Assembly: GCF_030730875.1 (NCBI RefSeq)
Contig: NZ_JAVAMA010000001.1
Location: forward strand, 434,001 to 498,000
From: Sphingomonas sp. DG1-23
GTDB taxonomy: Bacteria; Pseudomonadota; Alphaproteobacteria; Sphingomonadales; Sphingomonadaceae
Reading direction: 5' to 3'
DNA: 64,000 bases
Below, one piece after another: positions 20,996 to 29,376 of this stretch. The position numbers and the translations under genes were made by a program. The notes under the pieces were generated by a model, which saw only the letters and a program-made list of their open reading frames with translations, did no database searches and had not been told where the DNA came from. Position 1 is the stretch's first letter. Each line of letters starts with the position of its first letter.

Positions 20996-22182
20996 GTCCG
21001 GTCTCCCTCAATTGCAGATGCAAATCGGTTAGCAGAACTTGCGGGCATGGCGAGAGACGCGCGCCATTCCTCCCGGACCTCCGCATCCTCCTCCGCTGAT
21101 AGACGCGCATCGCGCTCGATCGCGAAGCGCACAGAATCGAGCCGCACCAGTGCCCATATCGCGGCGCCGCGAATCTCCGGGGCCGGATCGTCGAGCAACG
21201 CCCGCACCGGCTCGACCAAAGCCGCGCTGCCGCTATTGCCAGCGGCGATCAGGCAGTTGCGGACCATGCGATCGCGCCCGATGCGCTTGATCGGCGAGCC
21301 GGCGAAGACCTCGCGAAAGGCGGCGTCGTCGAGCGCGAGCAGATCCGCGAGCGCGGGTGCCGTCAGCTCGGCGCGCGGGGCGAAGGCGAGATTGGCCTGC
21401 GCCGCGGCCGCGAACTTGTTCCACGGGCACACCGCGAGGCAATCGTCGCAGCCATAGATATGGTTGCCGATCGCAGCGCGGAACTCATGCGGGATCGGAC
21501 CTTTGTGCTCGATCGTCAGATAGGAGATGCAGCGCCGCGCATCGAGCCGATAGGGCGCGGGGAACGCCTGGGTCGGGCATGCGGTCTGGCAGGCATCGCA
21601 ACTGCCGCAGGTCGAAATGCCGCGCCGGTCCGGCGCCAGATCGAGCGTGGTGTAGATCGCGCCGAGGAACAGCCAGCTGCCATGGCTGCGGCTGACCAGA
21701 TTGGTGTGCTTGCCCTGCCAGCCGAGCCCGGCGGCTTCGGACAGCGGCTTCTCCATCACCGGCGCGGTATCGACGAACACCTTGACGTCCGCCCCCGGCG
21801 CGGCGCCGACCAGCCAGCGCGCCAGTTCCTTCAACTTGCGCTTGATCAGATCGTGATAGTCGCCCCCCTGGGCATAGACCGAGATGCGGCCGGTCTCCCC
21901 CTCCGCGGCCAGCCCCATCGGGTCGGCGGCGGGCGCGTAGCTCATGCCGAGCGCGATCACCGAGCGCACTTCGGGCCATAGAGCGGCGGGGCTCTCGCGA
22001 TGATGCGCGCGCTCCTCCATCCATATCATCGAGCCGTGCGCGCCCTCGGCCAGCCATTGGCGCAGGCGCTCGCCGGCTGCAGGCGCGGCGTCGGCGCGCG
22101 CGATTCCGCAATCGGCGAAACCCACTTCCCGGGCTTTCTCCTTGATCCGTTCTTCGAGTGACTTGTCTTGGCGCACGCGCAC
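20992..22182 (-). CDS. queG: Epoxyqueuosine reductase QueG
   Basis: QueG performs the last step of queuosine synthesis in tRNA, reducing epoxyqueuosine with a cobalamin cofactor. The 396-residue protein has the DUF1730 N-terminal half. Two [4Fe-4S] ferredoxin clusters follow, [16 protein letters not shown] (about residue 190) and [14 protein letters not shown] (about 246), then C-terminal HEAT-like repeats. The start is a GTG at 22182; a second GTG two codons on is possible. It is divergent from the ABC transporter genes with fewer than 40 bases between. Confidence 0.95.
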   Translation of the reverse strand: MRVRQDKSLEERIKEKAREVGFADCGIARADAAPAAGERLRQWLAEGAHGSMIWMEERAHHRESPAALWPEVRSVIALGMSYAPAADPMGLAAEGETGRISVYAQGGDYHDLIKRKLKELARWLVGAAPGADVKVFVDTAPVMEKPLSEAAGLGWQGKHTNLVSRSHGSWLFLGAIYTTLDLAPDRRGISTCGSCDACQTACPTQAFPAPYRLDARRCISYLTIEHKGPIPHEFRAAIGNHIYGCDDCLAVCPWNKFAAAAQANLAFAPRAELTAPALADLLALDDAAFREVFAGSPIKRIGRDRMVRNCLIAAGNSGSAALVEPVRALLDDPAPEIRGAAIWALVRLDSVRFAIERDARLSAEEDAEVREEWRASLAMPASSANRFASAIEGDRT

Positions 22183-22215
22183 CCGCTACCACGAAGCGTG
22201 ATGGAGGGCATTAAT

Positions 22216-23133
22216 TTGAGCAGCGATCTGGCGGTGAGCGCCAACGGGCTCGTCAAGCGCTTCGGCAATCGACGCGCAGTGGACGGTGTCAGCATCGCGG
22301 TGCCCAAGGGGCTGATCTATGGCGTGCTCGGCCCCAATGGCGCGGGCAAGACCACCACCTTGCGCATGCTGCTCGGCATCATCGAACCCGATCAGGGCGA
22401 ACGCATGCTGCTGGGGCACGACGCACCGCGCGACGCGAGCGACCGGGTCGGCTATCTGCCCGAGGAGCGCGGACTCTATCCCAACATGAAGTGCCGCGAG
22501 GCAATCGCATTCATGGGGGCGCTGCGCGGCCTGCCGTGGAGCGTCGGGCGCAAGCGCGCGGGCGAATTGCTCGAGGCCGCCGGGCTCGGCCACGCCGCCG
22601 ACGACAAGATCCGCAAGCTCTCCAAGGGCATGGCCCAATTGGTCCAGTTGCTCGGCTCGGTGGTGCATGAGCCCGAATTGCTGGTGCTCGACGAGCCCTT
22701 CTCGGGGCTCGATCCGGTCAATCAGGAACGGCTCGAGAAATTGATCCGCGCCCAGCGCGACCGCGGCGCGACGATCCTGTTCTCGACTCATGTCATGGCG
22801 CATGCCGAACGGCTGTGCGACCATCTCTCGATCATCGCCGGCGGCGTGGTGAAGTTCGAGGGCACGGTGAATCAGGCCCGCGCATTGCTGCCGCTCAAGG
22901 CGCACTACACCCCGCACCACCATGTCGAGACCGCGGGTGCGCTGTTGCCCGCCGATGCCGAGCGCGAGAATGGCAGCTGGCGCTTTACCGTGCCGCCCGA
23001 GGGGATCGAGGCATTGCTCGTCCGGCTGATCGACGCGGGTTACGGCATTTCGGGACTGTCGATCGAGCGGCCGGGATTGCACGATGCCTTCGTCAAGATC
23101 GTCGGCCCCGAAGCATTGGAGCAGGCGGCATGA
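22216..23133 (+). CDS. ABC transporter ATP-binding protein (ABC-2 type)
   Basis: This is the ATPase of an ABC-2 exporter, about 305 residues. It shows Walker A GPNGAGKTTTLRM (about residue 39), a signature LSKGMAQ (about 134, the NatA-type variant of LSGGQ), Walker B LLVLDEPFSGLDP and the switch His in STHVMAHAE. The C-terminal extension is the usual one for this class. TTG at 22216 is chosen because GGAGGG lies seven bases before it. ATG at 22201, five codons upstream, has no ribosome site. It overlaps the permease gene by four bases. Confidence 0.9.
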   Translation: MSSDLAVSANGLVKRFGNRRAVDGVSIAVPKGLIYGVLGPNGAGKTTTLRMLLGIIEPDQGERMLLGHDAPRDASDRVGYLPEERGLYPNMKCREAIAFMGALRGLPWSVGRKRAGELLEAAGLGHAADDKIRKLSKGMAQLVQLLGSVVHEPELLVLDEPFSGLDPVNQERLEKLIRAQRDRGATILFSTHVMAHAERLCDHLSIIAGGVVKFEGTVNQARALLPLKAHYTPHHHVETAGALLPADAERENGSWRFTVPPEGIEALLVRLIDAGYGISGLSIERPGLHDAFVKIVGPEALEQAA

Positions 23134-24368
23134 GCTTCGGACGCATGCTCCGCCAGGCGCTGACCGTCGCGCGCCGCGACTTCACCGCGACGGTGATGAC
23201 GCCGACCTTCCTGCTCTTCCTGCTGAGCCCGTTGCTGATGATCGGCTTCGGGCTGGTCGGCAGCATGACCGCGTCGAGCGCCGCGGGCGGCGGCGAGGCG
23301 CGCGAACGGATCGTCGTGATCGCCGCCCCCGACAAGGCTGCCACGATCGCCGCCACCGACAAGCAATTGCGCAAGCTCGTCGCCGGGCCCCGAGCATGGG
23401 CGACGCTGCAGATCGAGGGCGCGGGCGACGATGTCGCGGCACAGGCAAAGGCGCTGCTCGCCAGCAGCCAATATGACGTGACAGCGGTGCTCTATGGCCC
23501 GCTCGAACGCCCGACGATCCTGCGGAGACCATCGAATTATTCGGACGGCAATTATCTCGCCCAACTGGCCGAGCACACATTGCGCGCCGGCGCGAGCGGC
23601 GGTGCCGAGCGGAGCCGCGCAAAGATCGAGGTCGTCAGTTCCGGGCAGGCGACCGGCGGCGGGCGCAGCCAGGCCGCGTTCTTCGCCACGCTGGGCGTGT
23701 TCTTCCTGACGCTGATGCTGTCGGGCCAGGCCGTCGGTGCGATGGCCGAGGAACGATCGAACAAGGTGATCGAAGTGCTCGCCGCGGCGATCCCGCTGGA
23801 GAGCGTATTCTTCGGCAAATTGATCGGGGCGTTCGGATCGGCTTTGCTGTTCGTGTGCTTCTGGGGGACCCTGCTGGCGCAATTGCCGCGCTTCGTGCCG
23901 GCGGGCGTCGCCGCCGAGCTCGGCAATCTGAGCGCCGCGGTCGGCCCGATCTTCCCGTTGCTGTTCGTCGTCTATTTCACCATGGCGTACATGCTGCAGA
24001 GCGCCGTGTTCCTCGGCATCGGCTCGCTGGCGGGCACCCAGCGCGAGATCCAGATGCTCTCGCTGCCGATCACCATCTTCCAGTTCGCCATGTTCGGCTT
24101 CGCTTCCTATGCGGCCAGCCATCCCGGCGACTGGCTGGCGCTTGCTGCGGAAATCTTCCCGTTCAGCTCGCCGCTGGCGATGGCGGCGCACGCGGCGAAC
24201 TCCTCCGCTTTGTGGCCGCACGCGCTGGCGCTGGCGTGGCAGATATTGTGGGTGGCGATCACGGTGACGGTGGCGGCGCGGCTGTTTCGCCGCGGGGTGC
24301 TCAATTCGGGCAGCCCGAAGCGGAGCAAGCGCAGCGAACGCCGCGCTATTGACACAGCTGTCAGTTAA
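23130..24368 (+). CDS. ABC-2 type transporter permease
   Basis: This 412-residue membrane protein is the partner of the preceding ATPase. A first transmembrane helix (TPTFLLFLLSPLLMIGFG, about 25-45) is followed by a large extracytoplasmic loop (about 50-190). Five or so helices complete the C-terminal half. The loop/helix layout is that of NatB/YhaP-like exporters, often of sodium or small drugs, but the substrate cannot be read. The motif MAEERSNKVIEVLAAAIPLE before the second helix is typical of the family. Its stop lies 32 bases before the P450 start. Confidence 0.9.
   Translation: MSFGRMLRQALTVARRDFTATVMTPTFLLFLLSPLLMIGFGLVGSMTASSAAGGGEARERIVVIAAPDKAATIAATDKQLRKLVAGPRAWATLQIEGAGDDVAAQAKALLASSQYDVTAVLYGPLERPTILRRPSNYSDGNYLAQLAEHTLRAGASGGAERSRAKIEVVSSGQATGGGRSQAAFFATLGVFFLTLMLSGQAVGAMAEERSNKVIEVLAAAIPLESVFFGKLIGAFGSALLFVCFWGTLLAQLPRFVPAGVAAELGNLSAAVGPIFPLLFVVYFTMAYMLQSAVFLGIGSLAGTQREIQMLSLPITIFQFAMFGFASYAASHPGDWLALAAEIFPFSSPLAMAAHAANSSALWPHALALAWQILWVAITVTVAARLFRRGVLNSGSPKRSKRSERRAIDTAVS
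24350..24363. promoter_or_regulatory. Operator-like palindrome upstream of the P450 gene
   Basis: TGACA-CAGC-TGTCA is a perfect five-base-arm inverted repeat at the end of the ABC permease gene, about 37 bases before the P450 start. The left arm also makes a consensus-like TTGACA, but no good -10 lies 16-18 bases downstream. It may be a TetR-type operator; no regulator gene is adjacent. Confidence 0.3.
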
Positions 24369-24400
24369 GGTTCTCCTCGCCGCAAAGCAGGAGAGGCAAT

Positions 24401-25636
24401 ATGGCGACGCTGGCGACCGATTCGGTATCGGAGAACGCTGTCGACCCGCTCGATATGAGCCGGGCCGAGCTCTATCGCGACGATGTCTGGCAGGCGCCGT
24501 TCCGCGAGCTGCGCGGTAAGGCGCCGGTCTATTATACCGAGAACAGCGCCTTCGGGTCGTTCTGGTCGGTCTCGTCGTACAAGCCGATCGTCGAGGTCGA
24601 ATCGCTGCCCGATCTCTATTCGTCCGAAGCGGGCGGGATCACCATCGCCGACCTGCAGGAAGGCGACATCAAGATGCCGATGTTCATTGCGATGGACCGG
24701 CCCAAACACACCGGCCAGCGGCGCACGGTCGCACCGGCGTTCACCCCGTCGGAGATGGTGCGGATGAACACCAATATCCGCGCGCGCAGCGCCGAGATCC
24801 TCGATTCGCTGCCGGTGGGCAAGGAATTCGACTGGGTCGACACCGTCTCGATCGAGCTGACCACCCAGATGCTGGCGATCCTGTTCGACTTCCCATGGGA
24901 AGAACGCCGGCTGCTGACCTATTGGTCCGACTGGGCCGGCGATATCGAGATCGCCAAGGATCCGGTGCGCAAGGAAGAGCGCCGCAACATCCTGTTCGAA
25001 TGCGCCGCCTATTTCGGCAATCTGTGGCAGGGCAAGCTGGGCAAGGAACCGACCCCCGACCTGATCTCGATGATGATCCATTCGGACGCGATGAGCCACA
25101 TGGATCAGATGGAGTTTCTCGGGAACCTGATCCTGCTGATCGTCGGCGGCAACGACACCACGCGCAATTCGATGAGCGCCTATGCCTGGGGGCTCGATCA
25201 ATTCCCCGACGAGCGGGCGAAGCTGGAGGCCAATCCGGAGCTGATCCCCAATGCGGTGCAAGAGATCATCCGCTGGCAGACTCCGCTCGCGCACATGCGG
25301 CGGACGGCGACGCAGGATACCGAGCTCGCCGGCCAGCAGATTCGCGCGGGCGACAAACTGGCGCTCTGGTATCTTTCGGCCAACCGGGACGAGAGCGTGT
25401 TTCCCGATGCCGACAGGATCATCGTCGATCGCGAGAATGCCCGGCGGCATCTGGCGTTCGGGCATGGCATCCATCGCTGCGTCGGCGCGCGGCTGGCCGA
25501 GCTGCAGATCGGGATCCTGCTCGAGGAAATGGCCAAGCGCCGACTGCGCGTGAACGTGCTGCGCGAGCCCGAGCGCGTCGCGGCGTGCTTCGTACACGGG
25601 TACAAGAAGATGCCGGTCGAGCTGAGCCGGTACTAA
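24401..25636 (+). CDS. Cytochrome P450, CYP153-like
   Basis: This is a soluble 411-residue heme monooxygenase. The oxygen-binding I-helix motif reads LIVGGNDTTRNS (about residue 246). The ExxR helix is seen in VQEIIRWQTP, and the heme-cysteine loop is AFGHGIHRCVGARLAELQ (Cys near residue 360). The GGNDTTRNS and GIHRCVG wording is that of the CYP153 alkane terminal hydroxylases, which need a ferredoxin and ferredoxin reductase. Neither partner lies nearby. AGGAGAGG precedes the ATG. The substrate is inferred from family likeness only. Confidence 0.92.
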   Translation: MATLATDSVSENAVDPLDMSRAELYRDDVWQAPFRELRGKAPVYYTENSAFGSFWSVSSYKPIVEVESLPDLYSSEAGGITIADLQEGDIKMPMFIAMDRPKHTGQRRTVAPAFTPSEMVRMNTNIRARSAEILDSLPVGKEFDWVDTVSIELTTQMLAILFDFPWEERRLLTYWSDWAGDIEIAKDPVRKEERRNILFECAAYFGNLWQGKLGKEPTPDLISMMIHSDAMSHMDQMEFLGNLILLIVGGNDTTRNSMSAYAWGLDQFPDERAKLEANPELIPNAVQEIIRWQTPLAHMRRTATQDTELAGQQIRAGDKLALWYLSANRDESVFPDADRIIVDRENARRHLAFGHGIHRCVGARLAELQIGILLEEMAKRRLRVNVLREPERVAACFVHGYKKMPVELSRY

Positions 25637-25638
25637 TT

Positions 25639-25664
25639 TCCCTCTCCCCTTGTGGGAGAGGGAG
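25639..25664. repeat. Intergenic palindromic repeat, CTCTCCCCTTG family
   Basis: TCCCTCTCCC-CTTG-TGGGAGAGGGA is a near-perfect hairpin directly after the P450 stop codon. It is the same family as the element after clpB at 5530. It could also end transcription of the P450 unit, though no T-run follows. Confidence 0.7.
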
Positions 25665-25701
25665 GATTGGCACTGGCCCGCCTCGACCCCACATCCCTTA
25701 T

Positions 25702-26184
25702 ATGCAAACCGATCGCCGCACCTTTCTCGCCATTGCCGGATTCGGCGCCGTCACTGCGGCTTGCGGGGGCGCGCCCGCCAAGGCGGCGCAGCGCTTCGAA
25801 TTCACCCTCACCGATGCCGAGTGGAAGAAGCGACTGAGCCCGGCGGCATATCGCACGCTGCGGCAGGGCGCGACCGAGTTTCCCGGGACCAGCCCGCTCA
25901 ACAAGGAGCATCGCGCGGGGACGTTCGTCTGTGCGGGGTGCGCGCTGCCTTTGTTCGCCTCGTCGACCAAGTTCGACAGCCGGACCGGCTGGCCGAGCTT
26001 CTACCGGGCGCTGCCCAAGGCAGTGATCAGCAAAAGCGACCGCTCGCTGGGGATGGCGCGCACCGAGATTTTGTGCCGGCGCTGCGGCGGGCATCTCGGC
26101 CACGTCTTCGACGACGGGCCGCGGCCGACCGGCAAGCGCTATTGCATGAACGGGGTGGCGCTGGCCTTCGTTCCGAAGGGGTGA
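25702..26184 (+). CDS. msrB: Peptide-methionine (R)-S-oxide reductase, exported
   Basis: MsrB reduces the R form of methionine sulfoxide in proteins. This 160-residue copy starts with a twin-arginine, lipoprotein-like leader (DRRTFLAIAGFGAVTAACGG), so it probably acts in the periplasm. The zinc cysteines are visible as CAGC (about 77) and CRRC (about 121). The context SRTGWPSF and GGHLGHVF is diagnostic, and the catalytic Cys is in RYCMNG (about 148). The reductant for a periplasmic copy is not evident here. Confidence 0.93.
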   Translation: MQTDRRTFLAIAGFGAVTAACGGAPAKAAQRFEFTLTDAEWKKRLSPAAYRTLRQGATEFPGTSPLNKEHRAGTFVCAGCALPLFASSTKFDSRTGWPSFYRALPKAVISKSDRSLGMARTEILCRRCGGHLGHVFDDGPRPTGKRYCMNGVALAFVPKG

Positions 26185-26195
26185 GTTCCGCCATC

Positions 26196-26278
26196 GTCAT
26201 CCCGGCGAAAGCCGGAATCGCAGGCCGCGAGCGACCTCCCTGATCGAATGAGATCCCGGCGTTTCGCCGGGAAGACGG
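26196..26278. repeat. Intergenic inverted repeat pair, ATCCCGGCG family
   Basis: GTCATCCCGGCGAAAGCCGG begins at 26196. An inverted partner with GAGATCCCGGCGTTTCGCCGGG follows about 50 bases on. Each half is itself a small hairpin. The same family lies at 50124, 54022 and 62330. It lies between convergent genes. Confidence 0.75.
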
Positions 26279-26306
26279 GGCATAGAAGAGCGCCGATGCG
26301 CGCCGG

Positions 26307-26876
26307 TCAGTTGACGGCGGTCTCGAGCTTGAGATCGCTGAGGTCGAGCTCGAGCGCGGCGACGAGGACCTTGTCGGCCTTCGCCATCTGCGGCGCTTCG
26401 AAGGCGTCGTCCTCGGCGCCGTCGGCATAGATGAAGCCGTTGACCGGATAGCTCGACGTGCCGAGCCCGCCGAGCGGGGCGAACCATACGCGCACCTCGC
26501 TCCAGTCGCCGGCTGCCGAGACGTCGACCGCACGGACGTTACGCTCGATGCCGCCGCGACGCGACCAATTGGCATGGCTGAGCAGCACTTCGCGGTCGCT
26601 GACGATTTCCGAAACCATCGCGACATGGCCGAAGGGGTTCTTCGCGGTCTTCTTGAACGACATCACCGCGCCGATCCTGGGGGTGTTGCCGCGCTCGTAA
26701 CGGCCGGCGGCCTGGCCCCACCAGGTCCAGGCATTGCCATGGATCTTCACGCCGGAGACCTGGCGGGCATAGGGGACGCACTGCAGATACGCGCTCTTCG
26801 CCTGGGCGGGCACGGAAGTCATCAGGGCGCAAACCGCCATCAGCGCAAAACGCGCTGCGAGAACACGGAAATTCAT
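26307..26876 (-). CDS. Secreted CHAP domain protein (amidase/peptidase)
   Basis: This 189-residue protein has a Sec signal peptide (cleavage near VPAQA) and a CHAP (NlpC/P60-like) domain. The predicted catalytic Cys33 (LQCVPYARQ) and His84 (FGHVAMVSEI), with a later HANWS, match the CHAP pattern. Such enzymes cut peptidoglycan amide or peptide bonds. GGGGGG lies just before the ATG. A C-terminal tail rich in acidic residues (about 155-189) is outside the domain. It stands alone downstream of a 446-base gap that probably holds its promoter. Confidence 0.87.
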   Translation of the reverse strand: MNFRVLAARFALMAVCALMTSVPAQAKSAYLQCVPYARQVSGVKIHGNAWTWWGQAAGRYERGNTPRIGAVMSFKKTAKNPFGHVAMVSEIVSDREVLLSHANWSRRGGIERNVRAVDVSAAGDWSEVRVWFAPLGGLGTSSYPVNGFIYADGAEDDAFEAPQMAKADKVLVAALELDLSDLKLETAVN

Positions 26877-27199
26877 AGACCCCCCGGTCAGGAAGCTGTT
26901 GAGAGTTGCTAACCTGATCATAGGACGGGGGTACACCCCCTCGGCTCGCCGATCCGATGAACCGTTGCGGCGAACCGATGGGTTGAAGGAACGGACCGAA
27001 AAGTGGCGGAAAACAGCGGCTTTCGCGTGCCGCAAAGGTATAGGATTCGTTAATTTCGGACGCTGGCAAAGCTTCGAAATGCGGGCGAAGGCCGCGCCTC
27101 GCCGCGAGCACCCCGAGCATGATGCCACGCATCATTGTTGCGTCAGGGTGCCAGCCTAGGTGTTTTCCACAATGCTCTGACTCGATTCATCGCAACCGA

Positions 27200-27233
27200 T
27201 GTTGCGCCGCAACACCTTTTCCACTCCTATAAT
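27200..27233 (+). promoter_or_regulatory. Promoter candidate with palindrome for the 27323 gene
   Basis: TATAAT at 27228-27233 is a consensus -10. Upstream is the perfect palindrome TGTTGCG-C-CGCAACA (27200-27214), which covers where a -35 would lie. No TTGACA is present. This arrangement suggests a regulator binding site at the promoter. The core TGTTGC/GCAACA is shared with the clpB upstream palindrome, with different spacing. Confidence 0.45.
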
Positions 27234-27253
27234 GAATGGGAGCCAACGGCTGA

Positions 27254-27273
27254 TTAAGCGGCGCGTTAACCAT
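27254..27273. promoter_or_regulatory. CtrA-like site
   Basis: TTAA at 27254, then eight bases, then TTAACCAT at 27266. The CtrA consensus in alphaproteobacteria is TTAA-N7-TTAAC. The spacing is one base too long, so only the TTAACCAT half is a good match. Confidence 0.3.
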
Positions 27274-27322
27274 TCTGCCGCATGATCGCCGCTGGGGATT
27301 GAGTGGGGTGGGAGTTAAGGTG

Positions 27323-27874
27323 ATGGCATCGAGAATGAAGCCGGCCGAGGGCGCCATGACGCTGGCCGAAATGAAGGAATTTGCGGGGTTCAGCGCAGCG
27401 ACGCAGCGTTATGTGCGCCGCGCGCTCGACATCGGCTTCGAGCGCGAGGACGCGATGGAGCGCTGGTCGCGCGACGTGGTCGAGGCCGCCAGCATCCGCG
27501 CCCAGGCGCGCATGTACGAGCGCATCCCCGAACTGCGTGCCCTGATGCCCGACGACAGCGATCTCGCGGCGATCGAGCCGTTCATGGCGCCGCTCGTCAC
27601 CGTCTCGGCTTTCGATCTCGGCCAAGGCCGGCTTACCAGCTTCTCGGCCTATCGCTTTCTCTATGAGCGGCTGGTCGGCGCCGAAGTGCGGCCCTGGCTG
27701 CCTGCCGCCTTCTGTGCGGCCGCGGCGCTGCCGCATCTGCATCCCGATCTGCGCCGGAAATTGCTCCAGTCGATCAGCGAAGCCGCGGCGACCGCCTCGG
27801 GCTGGTCGAACCGCCAGCCTGCCTTCTTCCCGCAATGGGTGGAAAAGGTCGACGCGGCGGCACTGCCGAACTGA
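27323..27874 (+). CDS. Conserved-looking protein of unknown function (183 aa)
   Basis: This soluble, mostly helical protein has no signal peptide and no membrane span. I do not recognise the family. The start ATG at 27323 has GGGAG eight bases upstream; a TTG at 27299 would add eight residues. Visible features are a helical N-terminus (MTLAEMKEFAGFSAATQRYV), several tryptophans in the C-terminal half and no obvious catalytic motif. It has a strong -10 box and a CtrA-like site upstream, which might mean cell-cycle control, but that is inference. It converges on the extensin-like gene. Confidence 0.75.
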   Translation: MASRMKPAEGAMTLAEMKEFAGFSAATQRYVRRALDIGFEREDAMERWSRDVVEAASIRAQARMYERIPELRALMPDDSDLAAIEPFMAPLVTVSAFDLGQGRLTSFSAYRFLYERLVGAEVRPWLPAAFCAAAALPHLHPDLRRKLLQSISEAAATASGWSNRQPAFFPQWVEKVDAAALPN

Positions 27875-27881
27875 GTTCGAA

Positions 27882-27907
27882 CGGGCCTGCTGTCACCGGC
27901 AGGCCCG
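27882..27907. terminator. Hairpin between convergent genes
   Basis: CGGGCCTGC-TGTCACCG-GCAGGCCCG forms a perfect nine-pair stem between the 27323 gene and the extensin-like gene. No T-run follows on either strand. It may still serve as a bidirectional end. Confidence 0.4.
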
Positions 27908-28624
27908 CCACCCCATTTCGCCGCGGGTCGCCTGATCGAGGTGCAGGTGATCGCGGTGCGCCGCGTTGTAATCGGGCGACAGCACCGTCGAGAAGAGCTT
28001 GCACCCGCCGGTGCGCACTTCGCGCAGGAACGCCGCTTTCGCGTCGCCTTTTCCCCAATCGCCGAGCACGCTGACATGGGTGCCGTCCGAGAGCCGGAAG
28101 CCGGCGACGTCGATCGCGTCGGCGGTGGCGTGCTCGCTCCAGTCGCCGGCGCTGCGACCGTACATGCGGCGGCAAGAATAGCTGCCGAGATGCTCGATCC
28201 GCTCGACTCGCGCGCCGAAATGCTTCTGCGCGGCGGGCTGGAGGACGTTCCATTCCCACATTGCCAGTCCGGCAGCGATCGGGCACGACACGCCGAGCCG
28301 CGCGGGGCTGAATTCGATCCGCTGCGAGCCGCCGGGCGCAAAGCGCAGCGCGTCGGCATAACCGCATCGCTCGCCCGATCTGACCGGGGGCAGGATGGTG
28401 TAGCGCACCCCCGCCGACTGGAGCAAAGCGCGGCATTCGGCGAAATTGTCGGTGAGCCCGGCGAGCTTGCGTCCGGTAAACGCACCGATCGGCTGGCCGA
28501 GATCGAGCCGGGTCCAGGGCAGATCCTGCGGGCGATTGCGGACCAGAGCATAGACGATGAAGAAGGCCAGCAGCACCAGCGCGAAGATCACCACGGCCAA
28601 AATCGCGTGACGGACCGTCCTCAT
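27893..28624 (-). CDS. Extensin-like C-terminal domain protein
   Basis: This 243-residue protein has one N-terminal membrane anchor (residues about 7-27). The bacterial extensin-like domain follows, with a conserved cysteine pattern (CGYADALRF, VSCPIAAG, YSCRRMYG, TGGCKLF). The motifs SEHATADAIDVAGFRLSDG and SPDYNAAHRDHLHLD hold His/Asp residues like those of peptidoglycan peptidases of the LAS/MepA fold. Function is unproven; a cell-wall role is inferred. It overlaps the Nudix gene by four bases and is the last gene of the minus-strand operon. Confidence 0.87.
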   Translation of the reverse strand: MRTVRHAILAVVIFALVLLAFFIVYALVRNRPQDLPWTRLDLGQPIGAFTGRKLAGLTDNFAECRALLQSAGVRYTILPPVRSGERCGYADALRFAPGGSQRIEFSPARLGVSCPIAAGLAMWEWNVLQPAAQKHFGARVERIEHLGSYSCRRMYGRSAGDWSEHATADAIDVAGFRLSDGTHVSVLGDWGKGDAKAAFLREVRTGGCKLFSTVLSPDYNAAHRDHLHLDQATRGEMGWRACR

Positions 28625-29367
28625 GCGCGGATCGCCCGGTCGAGCGGCTCGGAGGTCACCGGATAACCGAGGTCGTCGGGGATGCAGAGGTGCTTGCCGT
28701 CTTCGCGCGTCTCGATCCACGGCGTGACCGTGCGCACCGGATGCGCGCGGGCGTCGGCGGCAGCGTCGACGAAGCTGGCGGACAAGGCGAGCCGCTCGAG
28801 GTTGCGCCGCGTCGGGAAGATGATCGTCGCATCGCCGCGATCGGCAGCCTCGATCACCGCGCGCGCCGACGCCCAGAAGACGCGGACATTCTCGTTGCCG
28901 TCGACCACCGGCTCGGCGCCCTCGGGCGCGCGGGCGAGATAGAAGCGCGTGTCGAACACCTTGTGATGGACTCCGGCGGGCAGCCAGCGCGCGAACGGCA
29001 CCAGCGAATCGAGATCGAGCGCGCCGCCGGCTTCGTCGAGCAATGCCGCCATCGGTTCGCCGGCATAGAGGCGGCGCTGAAGATCGGGACTGGCGGACGG
29101 AGGAACGCGCACGCCGACCGCGACGCCGGCTTCCTCGATCGTCTCGCGCACCGCGGCGATGCGTGCGGCGAGATCGTCGGGATCGCCTTCGAGCGTCGCC
29201 GCGAGCGCATGGTCGCCGGGATCGACGCGGCCGCCGGGGAACACCAGGGCGCCACCCGCAAAGGACATCGCCCGCGCGCGCTCGACGATCAGCAATTCGG
29301 GCGGGCCTTCGGCGGCTTCGCGCATCACGATCAAGGTGGCCGCGGGAATCGCCTCGGATTCGGACAT
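28621..29367 (-). CDS. Nudix hydrolase family protein
   Basis: This 248-residue enzyme probably hydrolyses a nucleoside diphosphate linked to another group. The Nudix box is split but readable: GGRVDPGDHA (about 44) then AVRETIEEAGV (about 73). A long insertion between the halves (EGDPDDLAARIA) is typical of the NUDT19/RPP coenzyme-A-like branch. The C-terminal half includes WLPAGVHHKVFDTRFYLA, also seen in that branch. The ATG at 29367 lies nine bases after the gluconolactonase stop. Confidence 0.88.
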   Translation of the reverse strand: MSESEAIPAATLIVMREAAEGPPELLIVERARAMSFAGGALVFPGGRVDPGDHALAATLEGDPDDLAARIAAVRETIEEAGVAVGVRVPPSASPDLQRRLYAGEPMAALLDEAGGALDLDSLVPFARWLPAGVHHKVFDTRFYLARAPEGAEPVVDGNENVRVFWASARAVIEAADRGDATIIFPTRRNLERLALSASFVDAAADARAHPVRTVTPWIETREDGKHLCIPDDLGYPVTSEPLDRAIRA

Positions 29368-29376
29368 GATCCCGGT

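Larger units (their letters stand above)
26877..27322. other. Longest intergenic region; divergent promoters, no gene seen
   Basis: These 446 bases separate the CHAP gene (minus) and the 183-aa unknown (plus). They are less GC-rich than the surroundings. I see no convincing reading frame. The right-hand part holds a palindrome at 27200, a TATAAT at 27228 and a CtrA-like motif at 27254. A TTTTCCACA near 27164 is one base from a DnaA-box core but is single, so it is not read as an origin. The left part holds short G/C hairpins only. Confidence 0.6.

Noticed and set aside
26899..27159. An 86-codon open frame in the longest intergenic gap
   Set aside because: It has no ribosome site, no recognisable pattern and a composition unlike real genes; it lies in a probable promoter region.
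27160..27175. TTTTCCACA as a DnaA box or replication origin
   Set aside because: Only one imperfect box is present, with no cluster and no dnaA, parAB or other origin genes nearby.
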